Positions 1 to 5,332 are shown, counted from the first letter of the stretch. The stretch: 11,595 nucleotides of DNA from JAPUDQ01 sp039916485 (GCA_039916485.1 JBDSLH010000016.1:1-11595), one strand, 5' to 3'. Numbers and translations: made by a program. The notes: generated by a model from the letters alone, not told the origin.

Positions 1-23
1 AAAAAATAGGCAAAGGGTTTTTC

Positions 24-98
24 TGGTGGGGCGAGCGCGGGCTTGCCCGCGCAGGCGTTGGGGCTGAGCTTATGCTTCAGCCCTCGCACTCAAATTCG
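24..98. other. GC-rich multi-hairpin region, possible structured RNA or end of an upstream RNA gene
   Basis: A 7-8 bp perfect hairpin at 35-52 (GCGCGGGC, TT loop, GCCCGCGC) is followed by a second at 61-83 (GGGCTGA pairing with TCAGCCC, with GC/GC inside and one bulged T). GCGA at 31-34 can pair with TCGC at 84-87, enclosing both as a three-way junction. TGGTGG at 24-29 can pair with CCACCA at 121-126. The GC content is far above the rest of the window. No tRNA cloverleaf fits: the T-loop-like GTTCGAAC at 99-106 has no pairing stem. It may be the 3' part of an RNA gene beginning before the window or simply a hairpin-rich spacer. I do not recognise a family. Confidence 0.35.
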
Positions 99-126
99 GT
101 TCGAACTTGGTCGTAAAACTCCACCA
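99..126 (+). repeat. Dispersed repeat copy A
   Basis: This 28-bp copy starts GTTCGAAC and ends CTCCACCA. It is the most diverged at its left end but shares the right part (TC-GTAAA-TCC-CACCA pattern) with copies E and H. It is followed directly by AGCATAAGCAC, the same 11 bases that follow copies B and C. It is the first of eight copies and separates the GC-rich region from the first gene. Confidence 0.6.
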
Positions 127-131
127 AGCAT

Positions 132-160
132 AAGCACTTTACATGTGCTTATTTTTATTT
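132..160 (+). terminator. Intrinsic terminator after repeat A
   Basis: AAGCAC at 132-137 pairs perfectly with GTGCTT at 145-150 across a 7-nt loop, followed by a T-rich run at 149-160. It would end transcripts coming from the left edge just before the promoter of the first gene. The left arm is part of the conserved repeat extension. Confidence 0.65.
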
Positions 161-166
161 CCACAT

Positions 167-175
167 TGATATAAA
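167..175 (+). promoter_or_regulatory. Extended -10 promoter of the serine hydrolase gene
   Basis: TGATATAAA (TGN plus a TATAAA hexamer at 170-175) lies 10 bp before the ATG at 186. The predicted transcript therefore has a leader of only about 3-4 nt, with no room for a Shine-Dalgarno sequence. No clear -35 hexamer is seen. Confidence 0.55.
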
Positions 176-185
176 CTCATAGCAT

Positions 186-1208
186 ATGAATAAACAAATG
201 GAATCTATCCTGCAACGTATAGAAGTTGAGTACAACCTCTCAAGTACTACGCCTGGTTACGCCTGCATTGTCCATAAAGATGGCCGGAAGGTATTTGAGC
301 GTTGTTCTGGCAAACAAGATGAAACCCGTCGTTCTCTATCTGAAGAAAGTGTTTTTAGGATCGCATCAATAACAAAGCAATTCACTGCTGCTGCAATCTT
401 ACAGCTCGTTGAACAAAGAAAAGTTAGTTTACAACAAAATATTACTACCATAATTCCTGAGCTACCAACATATTGCGAAGGTATAAATTTCCACCACCTG
501 TTGACACATACATCGGGAATTCGAAACTATGACGGCGCTAAAAATCTTGATACCGTTGCACCCTTCAGCGACACTGATGTTTTGTACGCCTTGAATCAAT
601 TTGGTGACTTGGAGTTTGAATCTGGTTCGAGCTACCGTTATTCGAACGCTGGATACTGTCTGCTAGCATTAGCAATAGCTAAGATCTCGGGCACAAGTTA
701 CAAAGAATATTTAAAGAAAAATATTTTTGAAGTAGCTAGTATGCAGAGTGCTCAGGTCGGAACTGTGCCAGAAATAACCAACCGTGTATATGGATATTCA
801 TGGGAAAAGGATAATTGGGCTGAGCATGATCAGGACACATTTACGCATACCGAAGGTGATGGCGGAATATATGCATCCGCAAACGAGCTGATAAAATGGC
901 AAACCGCTCTGTACGAGAAAAAGTCTATGATATCTGAATCCACTCTCGAATTAATGACTACTAGTCATACTGCTACAAATTATGAGGGCGAAGAGTATGG
1001 CTATGGAGTCGCCGTTACGACCATAAACCCTGTGAGATGTTATCTGCATCATGGTGTATCCTCGGGATTTGAAAATGCCTTATTTTATATTCCAGATCTA
1101 CGTACTTCTATTGTACTGCTATCAAATATTAGACACCCTGGATTTAATACCATGCCTCTAGGTAAAAAAATTATCTCCAGCTATTTGGGTCAAAAGAATA
1201 CTTTCTAA
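186..1208 (+). CDS. Serine hydrolase, class C beta-lactamase / penicillin-binding-like family
   Basis: The 340-aa protein has the beta-lactamase/transpeptidase-like fold signatures: SITK at residues 61-64 (nucleophile Ser61, general base Lys64), the HLLTHTSGI segment at 104-112, YSN at 152-154, and HHG at 288-290 in place of KTG. HxG is common in esterase and DD-peptidase-like members of this family, so true beta-lactamase activity is not implied. No signal peptide or membrane segment is visible, so a cytoplasmic location is likely, unusual for a cell-wall enzyme. The substrate could be a peptide, ester or D-amino-acid amide. The start at 186 sits just behind an extended -10. The stop codon TAA (1206-1208) lies inside repeat copy B, so the repeat supplies the end of the gene. 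Family call is firm; substrate unknown. Confidence 0.88.
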   Translation: MNKQMESILQRIEVEYNLSSTTPGYACIVHKDGRKVFERCSGKQDETRRSLSEESVFRIASITKQFTAAAILQLVEQRKVSLQQNITTIIPELPTYCEGINFHHLLTHTSGIRNYDGAKNLDTVAPFSDTDVLYALNQFGDLEFESGSSYRYSNAGYCLLALAIAKISGTSYKEYLKKNIFEVASMQSAQVGTVPEITNRVYGYSWEKDNWAEHDQDTFTHTEGDGGIYASANELIKWQTALYEKKSMISESTLELMTTSHTATNYEGEEYGYGVAVTTINPVRCYLHHGVSSGFENALFYIPDLRTSIVLLSNIRHPGFNTMPLGKKIISSYLGQKNTF

Positions 1209-1230
1209 GTACGTCCACTAGGGGGCACCA
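1203..1230 (+). repeat. Dispersed repeat copy B
   Basis: TTCTAAGTACGTCC at the left and GGGGGCACCA at the right nearly match copies C and D. The TAA in TTCTAA is the stop codon of the upstream serine hydrolase. The extension AGCATAAGCAC follows directly, as in A and C. Confidence 0.75.
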
Positions 1231-1235
1231 AGCAT

Positions 1236-1262
1236 AAGCACTATGGAGAAAGTGCTTTTTTT
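1236..1262 (+). terminator. Intrinsic terminator between the serine hydrolase and the RBBP9-like operon
   Basis: AAGCACT at 1236-1242 pairs perfectly with AGTGCTT at 1251-1257 around an 8-nt loop, followed by seven T's (1256-1262). The loop contains an ATG at 1243 that opens a longer reading frame. That start is not credible because it lies upstream of the promoter for the next gene. Confidence 0.85.
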
Positions 1263-1265
1263 GTT

Positions 1266-1274
1266 TGGTATGAT
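1266..1274 (+). promoter_or_regulatory. Extended -10 promoter, leaderless start of the hydrolase operon
   Basis: TGGTATGAT (hexamer TATGAT 1269-1274) ends 7 bp before ATG 1282. The usual 6-8 bp between the -10 element and the start site puts the first transcribed base at the start codon. No recognisable -35. Confidence 0.6.
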
Positions 1275-1281
1275 TGAATAT

Positions 1282-1845
1282 ATGAAAACGGCGATTATTC
1301 TTCACGGCACACTTGGCTCGCCAGACGGCAATTGGTTTCAATGGCTAAAGAAGGAACTTGGACAGAAAGGCTTAATTGTATGGTTGCCGCAACTACCACA
1401 AGCCGAACAACCGAGCCTTAAGAATTGGCAACGATTCGTAAAAATACAATGCCCATTTGCCATTAATGAAGATACTTTGATCGTTGGGCATTCAAGTGGC
1501 GCAATACTAGCGCTGGTATTGGCAGAGAATAATATGGAAAAAATTGGCGCAATAGTTGATGTGTCGGTATTCCATGATAACTCATTGCAGTGGCAGCCAA
1601 ATGACCTGCTCTTTGATGTTCGATTTGATTGGACTACCATACGTCAGGGAGTGAATGAGCTGTTATTCGTACACTCAGACAATGACCCTTATGTGCCGCT
1701 CAATCAAGCAGAGTATGTGGCAACTAACACGTGCGCAGCGATAGTTGTTATTCCTGGCGAAGGACATTTCAACCTAGAGCGAAGCGATGAATATAAACAA
1801 TTCCCTAAGTTACTAAAAATACTAGAAGAGAGGAAGTTAGTTTAA
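1282..1845 (+). CDS. RBBP9/YdeN-family alpha/beta serine hydrolase
   Basis: The 187-aa protein starts MKTAIILHGTLGS, the first beta strand and oxyanion-hole HG of RBBP9/YdeN hydrolases. The nucleophile elbow GHSSG is at residues 69-73 (Ser71), the acid is probably Asp135 in SDNDPYVP, and the catalytic histidine is His162 in GEGHFN. Length is normal for this compact family, which lacks a large lid domain; substrates are generally unknown. The ATG at 1282 is chosen rather than the in-frame ATG at 1243 because the latter lies in a terminator loop and upstream of the -10 hexamer. The stop overlaps the next start by one base (TAATG), indicating translational coupling to the PNPOx-like gene and a three-gene operon. 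Confidence 0.88.
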   Translation: MKTAIILHGTLGSPDGNWFQWLKKELGQKGLIVWLPQLPQAEQPSLKNWQRFVKIQCPFAINEDTLIVGHSSGAILALVLAENNMEKIGAIVDVSVFHDNSLQWQPNDLLFDVRFDWTTIRQGVNELLFVHSDNDPYVPLNQAEYVATNTCAAIVVIPGEGHFNLERSDEYKQFPKLLKILEERKLV

Positions 1846-2336
1846 TGAGCGACGACCACAACAAACGCGCGGTTGAGATTTTGCGCAAGATACGCTATGC
1901 CACTATTGCTACTGCTAATAAAGATGGCAAGCCTTGGAATAGCCCAGTTGCGCACGAATACGATAACCAACTAAATGTTTATTGGTTTTCAGACAAGAAG
2001 AACCAGCATTCACAAAATGTCCGAGTGAATGAAGATGTATTTATTGTTATCTACGACAGCACCGTACCAGAGAGTGACGGCGAAGGTGTATATATTGAAG
2101 CAAAGGCTGTTGAGTTAACCGACCCAGAAGAAATCCTTAGTGTAAGAAAGATTAAGAAGGGCGAGGATTACGAGGGTAAGCCAAATGACTTCTTAGGTGA
2201 TGCAATTAGACGGGTGTACAAAGCTGTACCGCAACGCATTTGGATGAATGATGCCGAAGTAACTGATGGCGTGTTCATTCGTGACTACCGTGTAGATATT
2301 TCCCTGGAAACAATCAGGACCTTGCTAAGTGAGTAA
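1845..2336 (+). CDS. Pyridoxamine 5'-phosphate oxidase-like (PNPOx-like split barrel) flavoprotein
   Basis: The 163-aa protein opens with a helix and then RYATIATANKDGKPWNSPV (residues 17-35), the typical first strands of the split-barrel FMN-binding fold. VYWFSDKKNQHSQNV (from about residue 45) matches the phosphate-contacting strand of general stress protein 26 and related PNPOx-like proteins. A cofactor of FMN or F420/heme cannot be decided here. True PdxH enzymes are longer and carry a C-terminal dimerisation domain not seen here, so a role in vitamin B6 synthesis is unlikely. It is the middle gene of a coupled operon: its ATG overlaps the preceding TAA and its last 8 bases overlap the next GTG start. 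Confidence 0.82.
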   Translation: MSDDHNKRAVEILRKIRYATIATANKDGKPWNSPVAHEYDNQLNVYWFSDKKNQHSQNVRVNEDVFIVIYDSTVPESDGEGVYIEAKAVELTDPEEILSVRKIKKGEDYEGKPNDFLGDAIRRVYKAVPQRIWMNDAEVTDGVFIRDYRVDISLETIRTLLSE

Positions 2337-2955
2337 GTACCTGATTGTAAATGCCGATGACTTCGGATATAGCTATAGTATCAACAAAGGAATTATAGAG
2401 GCTCACACAAAAGGCATAGTAACCAGCACATCCGTGATGGTTGATGCTATTGCCGCGAAGGAAGCAAAAGACCTGAATAAGTTTTCCGACCTGTCCATCG
2501 GTCTACACCTTGAAGTAAAAGAAATTATGAATATTGAAGCTGAGCTTAATAGGCAGATTGAGAAGTTTGCATCGATTGTTGGTAGGCAGCCCGACCACAT
2601 AGACACCCATAAGCGACACACCACAGATGAGGGAATGAAAGAGGTTTTGGAAGATTATGCCAAAAATCATAATATACCTGTCCGTATTCTTAATGCTAAG
2701 CATATCGGTTCATTTGGCATAAACTCTGATGATTGCTCACTGGTTCAATTGGAGCGTAGTATTGATGAGGCAACCGAGGAATACAATGAGCTTATGACCC
2801 ACGCTGGCTATGCTGATGACTACTTGCGTGAGCATAGCTCATATAGCGACCTGCGCGAAGAAGAGCTTAAATCCATTTGTAACCCTGAGATTAAGCAGTA
2901 TATTCAAGATAAGGATCTGGTGCTAGTAAGCTGGACTGCTGTAGCCGTCATTTAG
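2329..2955 (+). CDS. YdjC/ChbG-like carbohydrate deacetylase
   Basis: The 208-aa protein starts at a GTG giving MSKYLIVNADDFGYS. NADDFG (residues 8-13) carries the catalytic and metal-binding aspartates of the YdjC/ChbG/HpnK family. IGLHLEV supplies His60, and PDHIDTHKRH (88-97) supplies the other metal histidines, followed by THAGYADD, the usual strand with a conserved His. Family members remove acetyl groups from N-acetylated sugars or chitobiose. At 208 aa it is shorter than the common ~250 aa, but all expected metal-site motifs are present, so it appears intact. It overlaps the PNPOx-like gene by 8 bp, so the GTG start is supported by translational coupling. The substrate is unknown. Confidence 0.87.
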   Translation: MSKYLIVNADDFGYSYSINKGIIEAHTKGIVTSTSVMVDAIAAKEAKDLNKFSDLSIGLHLEVKEIMNIEAELNRQIEKFASIVGRQPDHIDTHKRHTTDEGMKEVLEDYAKNHNIPVRILNAKHIGSFGINSDDCSLVQLERSIDEATEEYNELMTHAGYADDYLREHSSYSDLREEELKSICNPEIKQYIQDKDLVLVSWTAVAVI

Positions 2956-2956
2956 C

Positions 2957-2985
2957 GTTCTAAGCACGTCCACTAGTCGGCACCA
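2957..2985 (+). repeat. Dispersed repeat copy C
   Basis: GTTCTAAGCACGTCC at the left and GGCACCA at the right, one base after the deacetylase stop. It differs from copy D at about four of 29 positions. The extension AGCATAAGCAC follows, but no good 3' arm is present: only weak pairings such as AGCAT 2986-2990 with ATGCT 3020-3024, so the terminator seen after A and B seems decayed here. Confidence 0.75.
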
Positions 2986-3030
2986 AGCATAAGCACTTTG
3001 TATTAAGTATTTATTTATCATGCTCATGTA

Positions 3031-3059
3031 TTGACATACAGTATACTTTGTGTTATTAT
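3031..3059 (+). promoter_or_regulatory. Strong consensus promoter with leaderless start
   Basis: TTGACA at 3031-3036, a 17-bp spacer, then TATTAT at 3054-3059 preceded by TGT (extended -10). The ATG at 3066 is 7 bp past the hexamer, so transcription should begin at the start codon. This is the best-matching promoter on the plus strand. Confidence 0.75.
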
Positions 3060-3065
3060 GATAAT

Positions 3066-3389
3066 ATGATTACTGAAAATTCATCACCTAGTCATGAACA
3101 TCCTATCGGTCCGGTAGGAATTAGTACACCTGAAAATGTTGGCACGATGCCACATAGGAGACTGCGGTTCCCCTCTGTACATGCTCGAGATGGCTTCCTT
3201 TCAAGAGCGATGGAACCCCTTGTAGGCCCAACAGATACTGACTTCTTACTTCAAGAAGCACCCGCTAGTGGGGGTGAATACGATATGTTTTTCCGCAAAG
3301 GTAGAAATGACTTAAGTATGCGTGCTTGGACCCGTGATGCTGAAGCGGACGCAAACTTAGATAATTTTATAGCTCGGAATTTAGATTAA
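3066..3389 (+). CDS. Hypothetical 107-aa protein
   Basis: I do not recognise this protein. It starts MITENSSPSHEH, with a polar, Pro/His-rich N-terminal third likely to be disordered, then a more structured region with FPSVHARDGFLSRAME, and an acidic C-terminus ending NFIARNLD. It has no signal peptide, membrane segment or Cys pairs. The ATG at 3066 is preferred over an upstream in-frame TTG (3048) because the latter lies within the promoter. It is the only gene between repeat copies C and D, has the strongest promoter of the region, and no partner gene. Codon use looks ordinary for the window and the reading frame is uninterrupted, so it is probably a real expressed gene of unknown role. Confidence 0.65.
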   Translation: MITENSSPSHEHPIGPVGISTPENVGTMPHRRLRFPSVHARDGFLSRAMEPLVGPTDTDFLLQEAPASGGEYDMFFRKGRNDLSMRAWTRDAEADANLDNFIARNLD

Positions 3390-3391
3390 AA

Positions 3392-3420
3392 GTTCTAAGT
3401 ACGTCCACGAGGGGGCACCA
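3392..3420 (+). repeat. Dispersed repeat copy D
   Basis: GTTCTAAGTACGTCC at the left and GGGGGCACCA at the right, two bases after the stop of the hypothetical gene. Here the usual AGCATAAGCAC extension is replaced by the arm of a different terminator hairpin, so the conserved unit ends exactly at CACCA. Confidence 0.75.
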
Positions 3421-3459
3421 ACAAAATTACCTCTATACCTCAGGGGTAATTTTGTTTTT
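3421..3459 (+). terminator. Intrinsic terminator with an embedded operator-like half-palindrome
   Basis: ACAAAATTACC at 3421-3431 pairs perfectly over 11 bp with GGTAATTTTGT at 3445-3455, with a 13-nt loop and a T run to 3459. The loop and 3' arm contain ATACC-N5-GGTAA (3435-3449), which resembles the CsoR-type operator 50 bp downstream but with a shorter spacer. Confidence 0.85.
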
Positions 3460-3463
3460 AAGT

Positions 3464-3490
3464 TTGACGTAGGTATTTAATTCATATACC
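3464..3490 (+). promoter_or_regulatory. Copper operon promoter
   Basis: TTGACG at 3464-3469 and TATACC at 3485-3490 with a 15-bp spacer, shorter than optimal. The -10 overlaps the CsoR-type operator, so repressor binding would block RNA polymerase. The predicted start site falls at about 3497-3501, at the ATG of the first gene. Confidence 0.5.
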
Positions 3491-3502
3491 CTAGGGGGGT
3501 AT
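3486..3502. promoter_or_regulatory. CsoR-type copper operator overlapping the start codon
   Basis: ATACCC (3486-3491), five bases, then GGGTAT (3497-3502) form a perfect 6-bp inverted repeat with central G/C tracts, the hallmark of CsoR/RcnR-family operators. From memory it is very close to the copZA operator bound by CsoR in Bacillus subtilis. It covers the -10 region and the first two bases of the ATG at 3501, and the operon's second gene encodes a CsoR. Autoregulated derepression by Cu(I) is the expected logic. Confidence 0.85.
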
Positions 3503-3995
3503 GAATGAACACTTAAACCACAGCCCTAGTAATCATCAAAATAGTATAAATGCGATGGCAGTTAGTGCAACACTACATTGTCTAACTGGTTGTGCAATTG
3601 GTGAGGTCCTGGGGCTGATAATCGGAACTGCATTTGGTCTTAGCAATGTTGTCACAACGCTTATAGCCATTGCTCTAGCCTTTGTGTTTGGCTTCGGTCT
3701 TTCAACTTTGCCGCTTATCAAAGCAGGTCTTGGCTTTACGGCTGCGTTATCAATCGTGATTGCCGCTGACACATTATCAATTACAACAATGGAGATTGTA
3801 GATAACGCAGTAATGTACACAATTCCTGGCGCTATGCACGCTACGATTATTGACCCTCTCTTCTGGATCAGTATGGTAATAGCTTTAACGGTGGCATTCT
3901 TTGCCGCACTGCCAGTTAATAAATACTTACTGAAAAAGAATAAAGGTCACGCACTAACTATGAATGCACTTGGCGGTCACGACCATCATCATTAA
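3501..3995 (+). CDS. DUF4396 membrane protein of the copper operon
   Basis: The 164-aa protein matches the DUF4396 family: LHCLTGCAIGEVLGLIIG (residues 25-42), a middle AADTLSITTMEIVDNAVM (88-105), and DPLFWISM before the last helix. About four hydrophobic helices are seen (roughly 32-50, 52-75, 78-96, 117-138). Cys27, Cys31, His26 and the Met/Glu in the TMEIVDN helix could bind metal, and both tails are His-rich (MNEHLNHSPSNH at the start, GGHDHHH at the end). The biochemical role of the family is not established; from memory it often neighbours CsoR or copper ATPase genes. It starts leaderless directly under the operator. The SD of csoR overlaps its stop codon. A role in Cu(I) binding or export is inferred. 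Confidence 0.85.
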   Translation: MNEHLNHSPSNHQNSINAMAVSATLHCLTGCAIGEVLGLIIGTAFGLSNVVTTLIAIALAFVFGFGLSTLPLIKAGLGFTAALSIVIAADTLSITTMEIVDNAVMYTIPGAMHATIIDPLFWISMVIALTVAFFAALPVNKYLLKKNKGHALTMNALGGHDHHH

Positions 3996-4005
3996 GGAGA
4001 TGACT

Positions 4006-4284
4006 ATGCAGCAATATGGATACGCAGAGAATAAACCAGCATTATTGAAACGCCTCAACCGAATAGAAGGACAAGTTCGTGGTGTTTCAAAAATGGTTGA
4101 AGAGGACAAATATTGCATTGACATATTGACCCAGGTCAGTGCAGCTAAAGCGGCTCTTGATAAGGTTGCTTTGGAGCTATTGCGCGATCACGCACGACAC
4201 TGTTTATCAAACGATCACGTTCACTCGCAAAACGAAGGCGATAAAGCCGATGAGCTTGTGAATGCTATCGGTAGGATGCTTTAA
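4006..4284 (+). CDS. csoR: CsoR-family copper-sensing transcriptional repressor
   Basis: The 92-aa all-helical protein has the family signature LLKRLNRIEGQVRGVSKMVE (residues 13-32), basic helix residues that contact operator DNA. The Cu(I) site is complete: Cys37 (YCIDIL), His62 and Cys66 (DHARHC), corresponding to Cys36, His61 and Cys65 of Mycobacterium tuberculosis CsoR. This separates it from RcnR (Ni/Co), FrmR (formaldehyde) and CstR (persulfide). The start at 4006 is 7 bases after AAGGAG (3994-3999); ATG 4000, two codons upstream, is possible but too close to the SD. The gene is second in a three-gene operon and the matching operator lies at the operon start, so it probably represses its own operon until copper rises. 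Confidence 0.92.
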   Translation: MQQYGYAENKPALLKRLNRIEGQVRGVSKMVEEDKYCIDILTQVSAAKAALDKVALELLRDHARHCLSNDHVHSQNEGDKADELVNAIGRML

Positions 4285-4303
4285 ATAATATAAGGAGATA
4301 ATT

Positions 4304-4702
4304 ATGGAAACTAAACCACTACTGTACGGACTTATTGGATTTTTTATTGGAGGCTTGCTTGTTGCCATAGCTGCCACCACGTTTAACAAACCAGAGCAGA
4401 AAGATACGGCTACCACGAATACATCTATGAGTAGTATGTCTATGGATGATATGACTGCTGACCTAAAAGGTAAGGTTGGTGATGAGTACGATAAAGCTTT
4501 TATTGTTAGTATGATCGCTCACCACGAAGGTGCGGTTGAGATGGCTAAGCTATCTGCTAAGAATGCAAAGCACGAAGAAATTAAGACACTATCTACTAAC
4601 ATTATCTCTGCGCAAGAAAAAGAAATCAGCGAGATGAAACAGTGGCAGATGGACTGGGGATATTCATCTATGCAAATGGACCACAGCTCAATGAGCCATT
4701 AA
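4304..4702 (+). CDS. DUF305 membrane-anchored, Met/His-rich copper-operon protein
   Basis: The 132-aa protein begins with a short cytoplasmic tail and one transmembrane helix (about residues 7-26), with no lipobox Cys. A Ser/Thr/Met-rich linker (SMSSMSMDDM, 41-50) precedes the DUF305 helical bundle, whose signature FIVSMIAHHEGAVEMAKLS spans 66-84 with His73-His74 and Met80. The C-terminus is again Met/His-rich (MQMDHSSMSH). DUF305 proteins are ferritin-like helical bundles often linked to copper; the Met and His clusters facing outside suggest extracytoplasmic Cu(I)/Ag(I) binding. AAGGAG (4292-4297) gives a good SD at 6 bases from the ATG. It closes the copper operon, 19 bp after csoR. Function beyond metal binding is inference. 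Confidence 0.87.
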   Translation: METKPLLYGLIGFFIGGLLVAIAATTFNKPEQKDTATTNTSMSSMSMDDMTADLKGKVGDEYDKAFIVSMIAHHEGAVEMAKLSAKNAKHEEIKTLSTNIISAQEKEISEMKQWQMDWGYSSMQMDHSSMSH

Positions 4703-4737
4703 TAGATTATTTTCTCTCTAATTTCGCTCACGACTGG

Positions 4738-4767
4738 GATGGTCGGTATGCTTGAAAGCTGACCATC
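4738..4767 (+). other. Hairpin in the spacer after the copper operon
   Basis: GATGGTC (4738-4744) pairs with GACCATC (4761-4767); inside, GCT (4750-4752) pairs with AGC (4757-4759) around a TGAA tetraloop. No T run follows, so it is a poor intrinsic terminator but may protect the 3' end of the operon transcript. Apart from this hairpin and repeat E with its short stem, I see nothing in 4703-4938. Confidence 0.4.
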
Positions 4768-4784
4768 TACGAATGAACCGAAAA

Positions 4785-4813
4785 GTTTAAGTAAATTCTG
4801 TAAATCCACACCA
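4785..4813 (+). repeat. Dispersed repeat copy E
   Basis: GTTTAAGTAAATTCTG at the left and CCACACCA at the right; it pairs most closely with copy H, together forming a second subtype. It is followed by AGCATAGGCAC and a weak 5-bp stem (4820-4824 with 4835-4839) with almost no T tract, a decayed version of the terminator after A and B. Confidence 0.7.
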
Positions 4814-4943
4814 AGCATAGGCACTTTATATCAGGTGCTCATCTATTCAATTGGACTTATTGCATTGATGGCTTTGGAGTTCAGGCAAATCAACCATTGC
4901 TTCATATATAAAACATGAGCTCGTAGAAGCATACGTAATTGTT

Positions 4944-4977
4944 AGCTGCGGCGTGGTTTCGAGGCCACGCCGCAGCT
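4944..4977 (-). terminator. Perfect 13-bp GC-rich hairpin downstream of the small membrane peptide gene
   Basis: AGCTGCGGCGTGG (4944-4956) and CCACGCCGCAGCT (4965-4977) form a perfect 13-bp stem with an 8-nt loop, five bases after the minus-strand stop codon. Neither strand has a proper T run, so it may be a non-canonical terminator or an mRNA 3'-end stabiliser. It is the most stable hairpin in the window. Confidence 0.55.
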
Positions 4978-4982
4978 CAAGT

Positions 4983-5126
4983 TCAGCGACGTCGACTGAA
5001 GCGAACTCCTCCCAGTACGGCGCTGGCCACAGCTCCGATTGCCGTGATCATGATCATGAGACACCCGCCGGGCACGTTCGGCCCTTTCTGGGTTTTGGCG
5101 GATTCGTCATCCTCCCAATACCACAT
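4983..5126 (-). CDS. Small single-span membrane peptide, 47 aa, unknown function
   Basis: I do not recognise a family. The peptide begins MWYWEDDESAKTQKG: aromatic and acidic at the N-terminus. A hydrophobic helix follows at about residues 21-40 (GCLMIMITAIGAVASAVLGG), then a basic end, VRFSRRR, suggesting an N-out, C-in single-span protein. The ATG at 5126 is chosen because GAGG (5132-5135 on the plus strand, read in reverse) sits at SD distance; a longer frame opening with TTG at 5213 lacks one. A promoter (TTGACA-N17-TGTAAT) lies upstream and a 13-bp hairpin downstream, so signals frame it on both sides. Local GC is clearly higher than in neighbouring genes. It is alone and reversed between repeats E and F. 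Confidence 0.6.
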   Translation of the reverse strand: MWYWEDDESAKTQKGPNVPGGCLMIMITAIGAVASAVLGGVRFSRRR

Positions 5127-5168
5127 GTGATCCTCATTCCATAGGTGGGTTGTTGAACTTGCCGTCTT

Positions 5169-5197
5169 ATTACAGCTTATTTTTCTAAGTTTGTCAA
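5169..5197 (-). promoter_or_regulatory. Promoter of the minus-strand small membrane peptide
   Basis: Read on the minus strand: TTGACA (5197-5192), a 17-bp spacer, and TGTAAT (5174-5169). The start site would be near 5162, giving a leader of about 35 nt that contains the GAGG ribosome binding site. Unlike the plus-strand promoters here, this one makes a leadered transcript. Confidence 0.65.
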
Positions 5198-5292
5198 TAA
5201 GAAACGTATTGTGCAACGATTTACGTCTGCTCCAGCATGCTTAGGATTTTTATATTGGTTGACATTGTTGATCCAAGCCTTGGGGGTCAAGA

Positions 5293-5317
5293 GTTTAGGG
5301 TATCCTTATTCGCACCA
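5293..5317 (+). repeat. Dispersed repeat copy F, shortened
   Basis: GTTTAGGG at the left and TCGCACCA at the right, only 25 bp. The following AACATAAACAT looks like a diverged AGCATAAGCAC extension. It is assigned by its end motifs, its position before a terminator and promoter, and the extension; sequence similarity alone would be weak. Confidence 0.5.
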
Positions 5318-5332
5318 AACATAAACATTATG

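Noticed and set aside
31..126. tRNA or tmRNA 3' end ending in CCA
   Set aside because: The sequence flanking GTTCGAAC cannot form a 5-bp T stem and no acceptor partner or anticodon arm fits; distance from the T-loop-like motif to CCA is 27-29 and not 23.
3042..3047. TATACT as the -10 of the hypothetical gene
   Set aside because: It is only 5 bp from the TTGACA; TATTAT at 3054 has the correct 17-bp spacing and TG extension.
4939..5144. Two overlapping plus-strand 63-aa reading frames
   Set aside because: No ribosome binding site or promoter, low-complexity Arg/Ser-rich products, and they mirror the better-supported minus-strand membrane peptide and hairpin.
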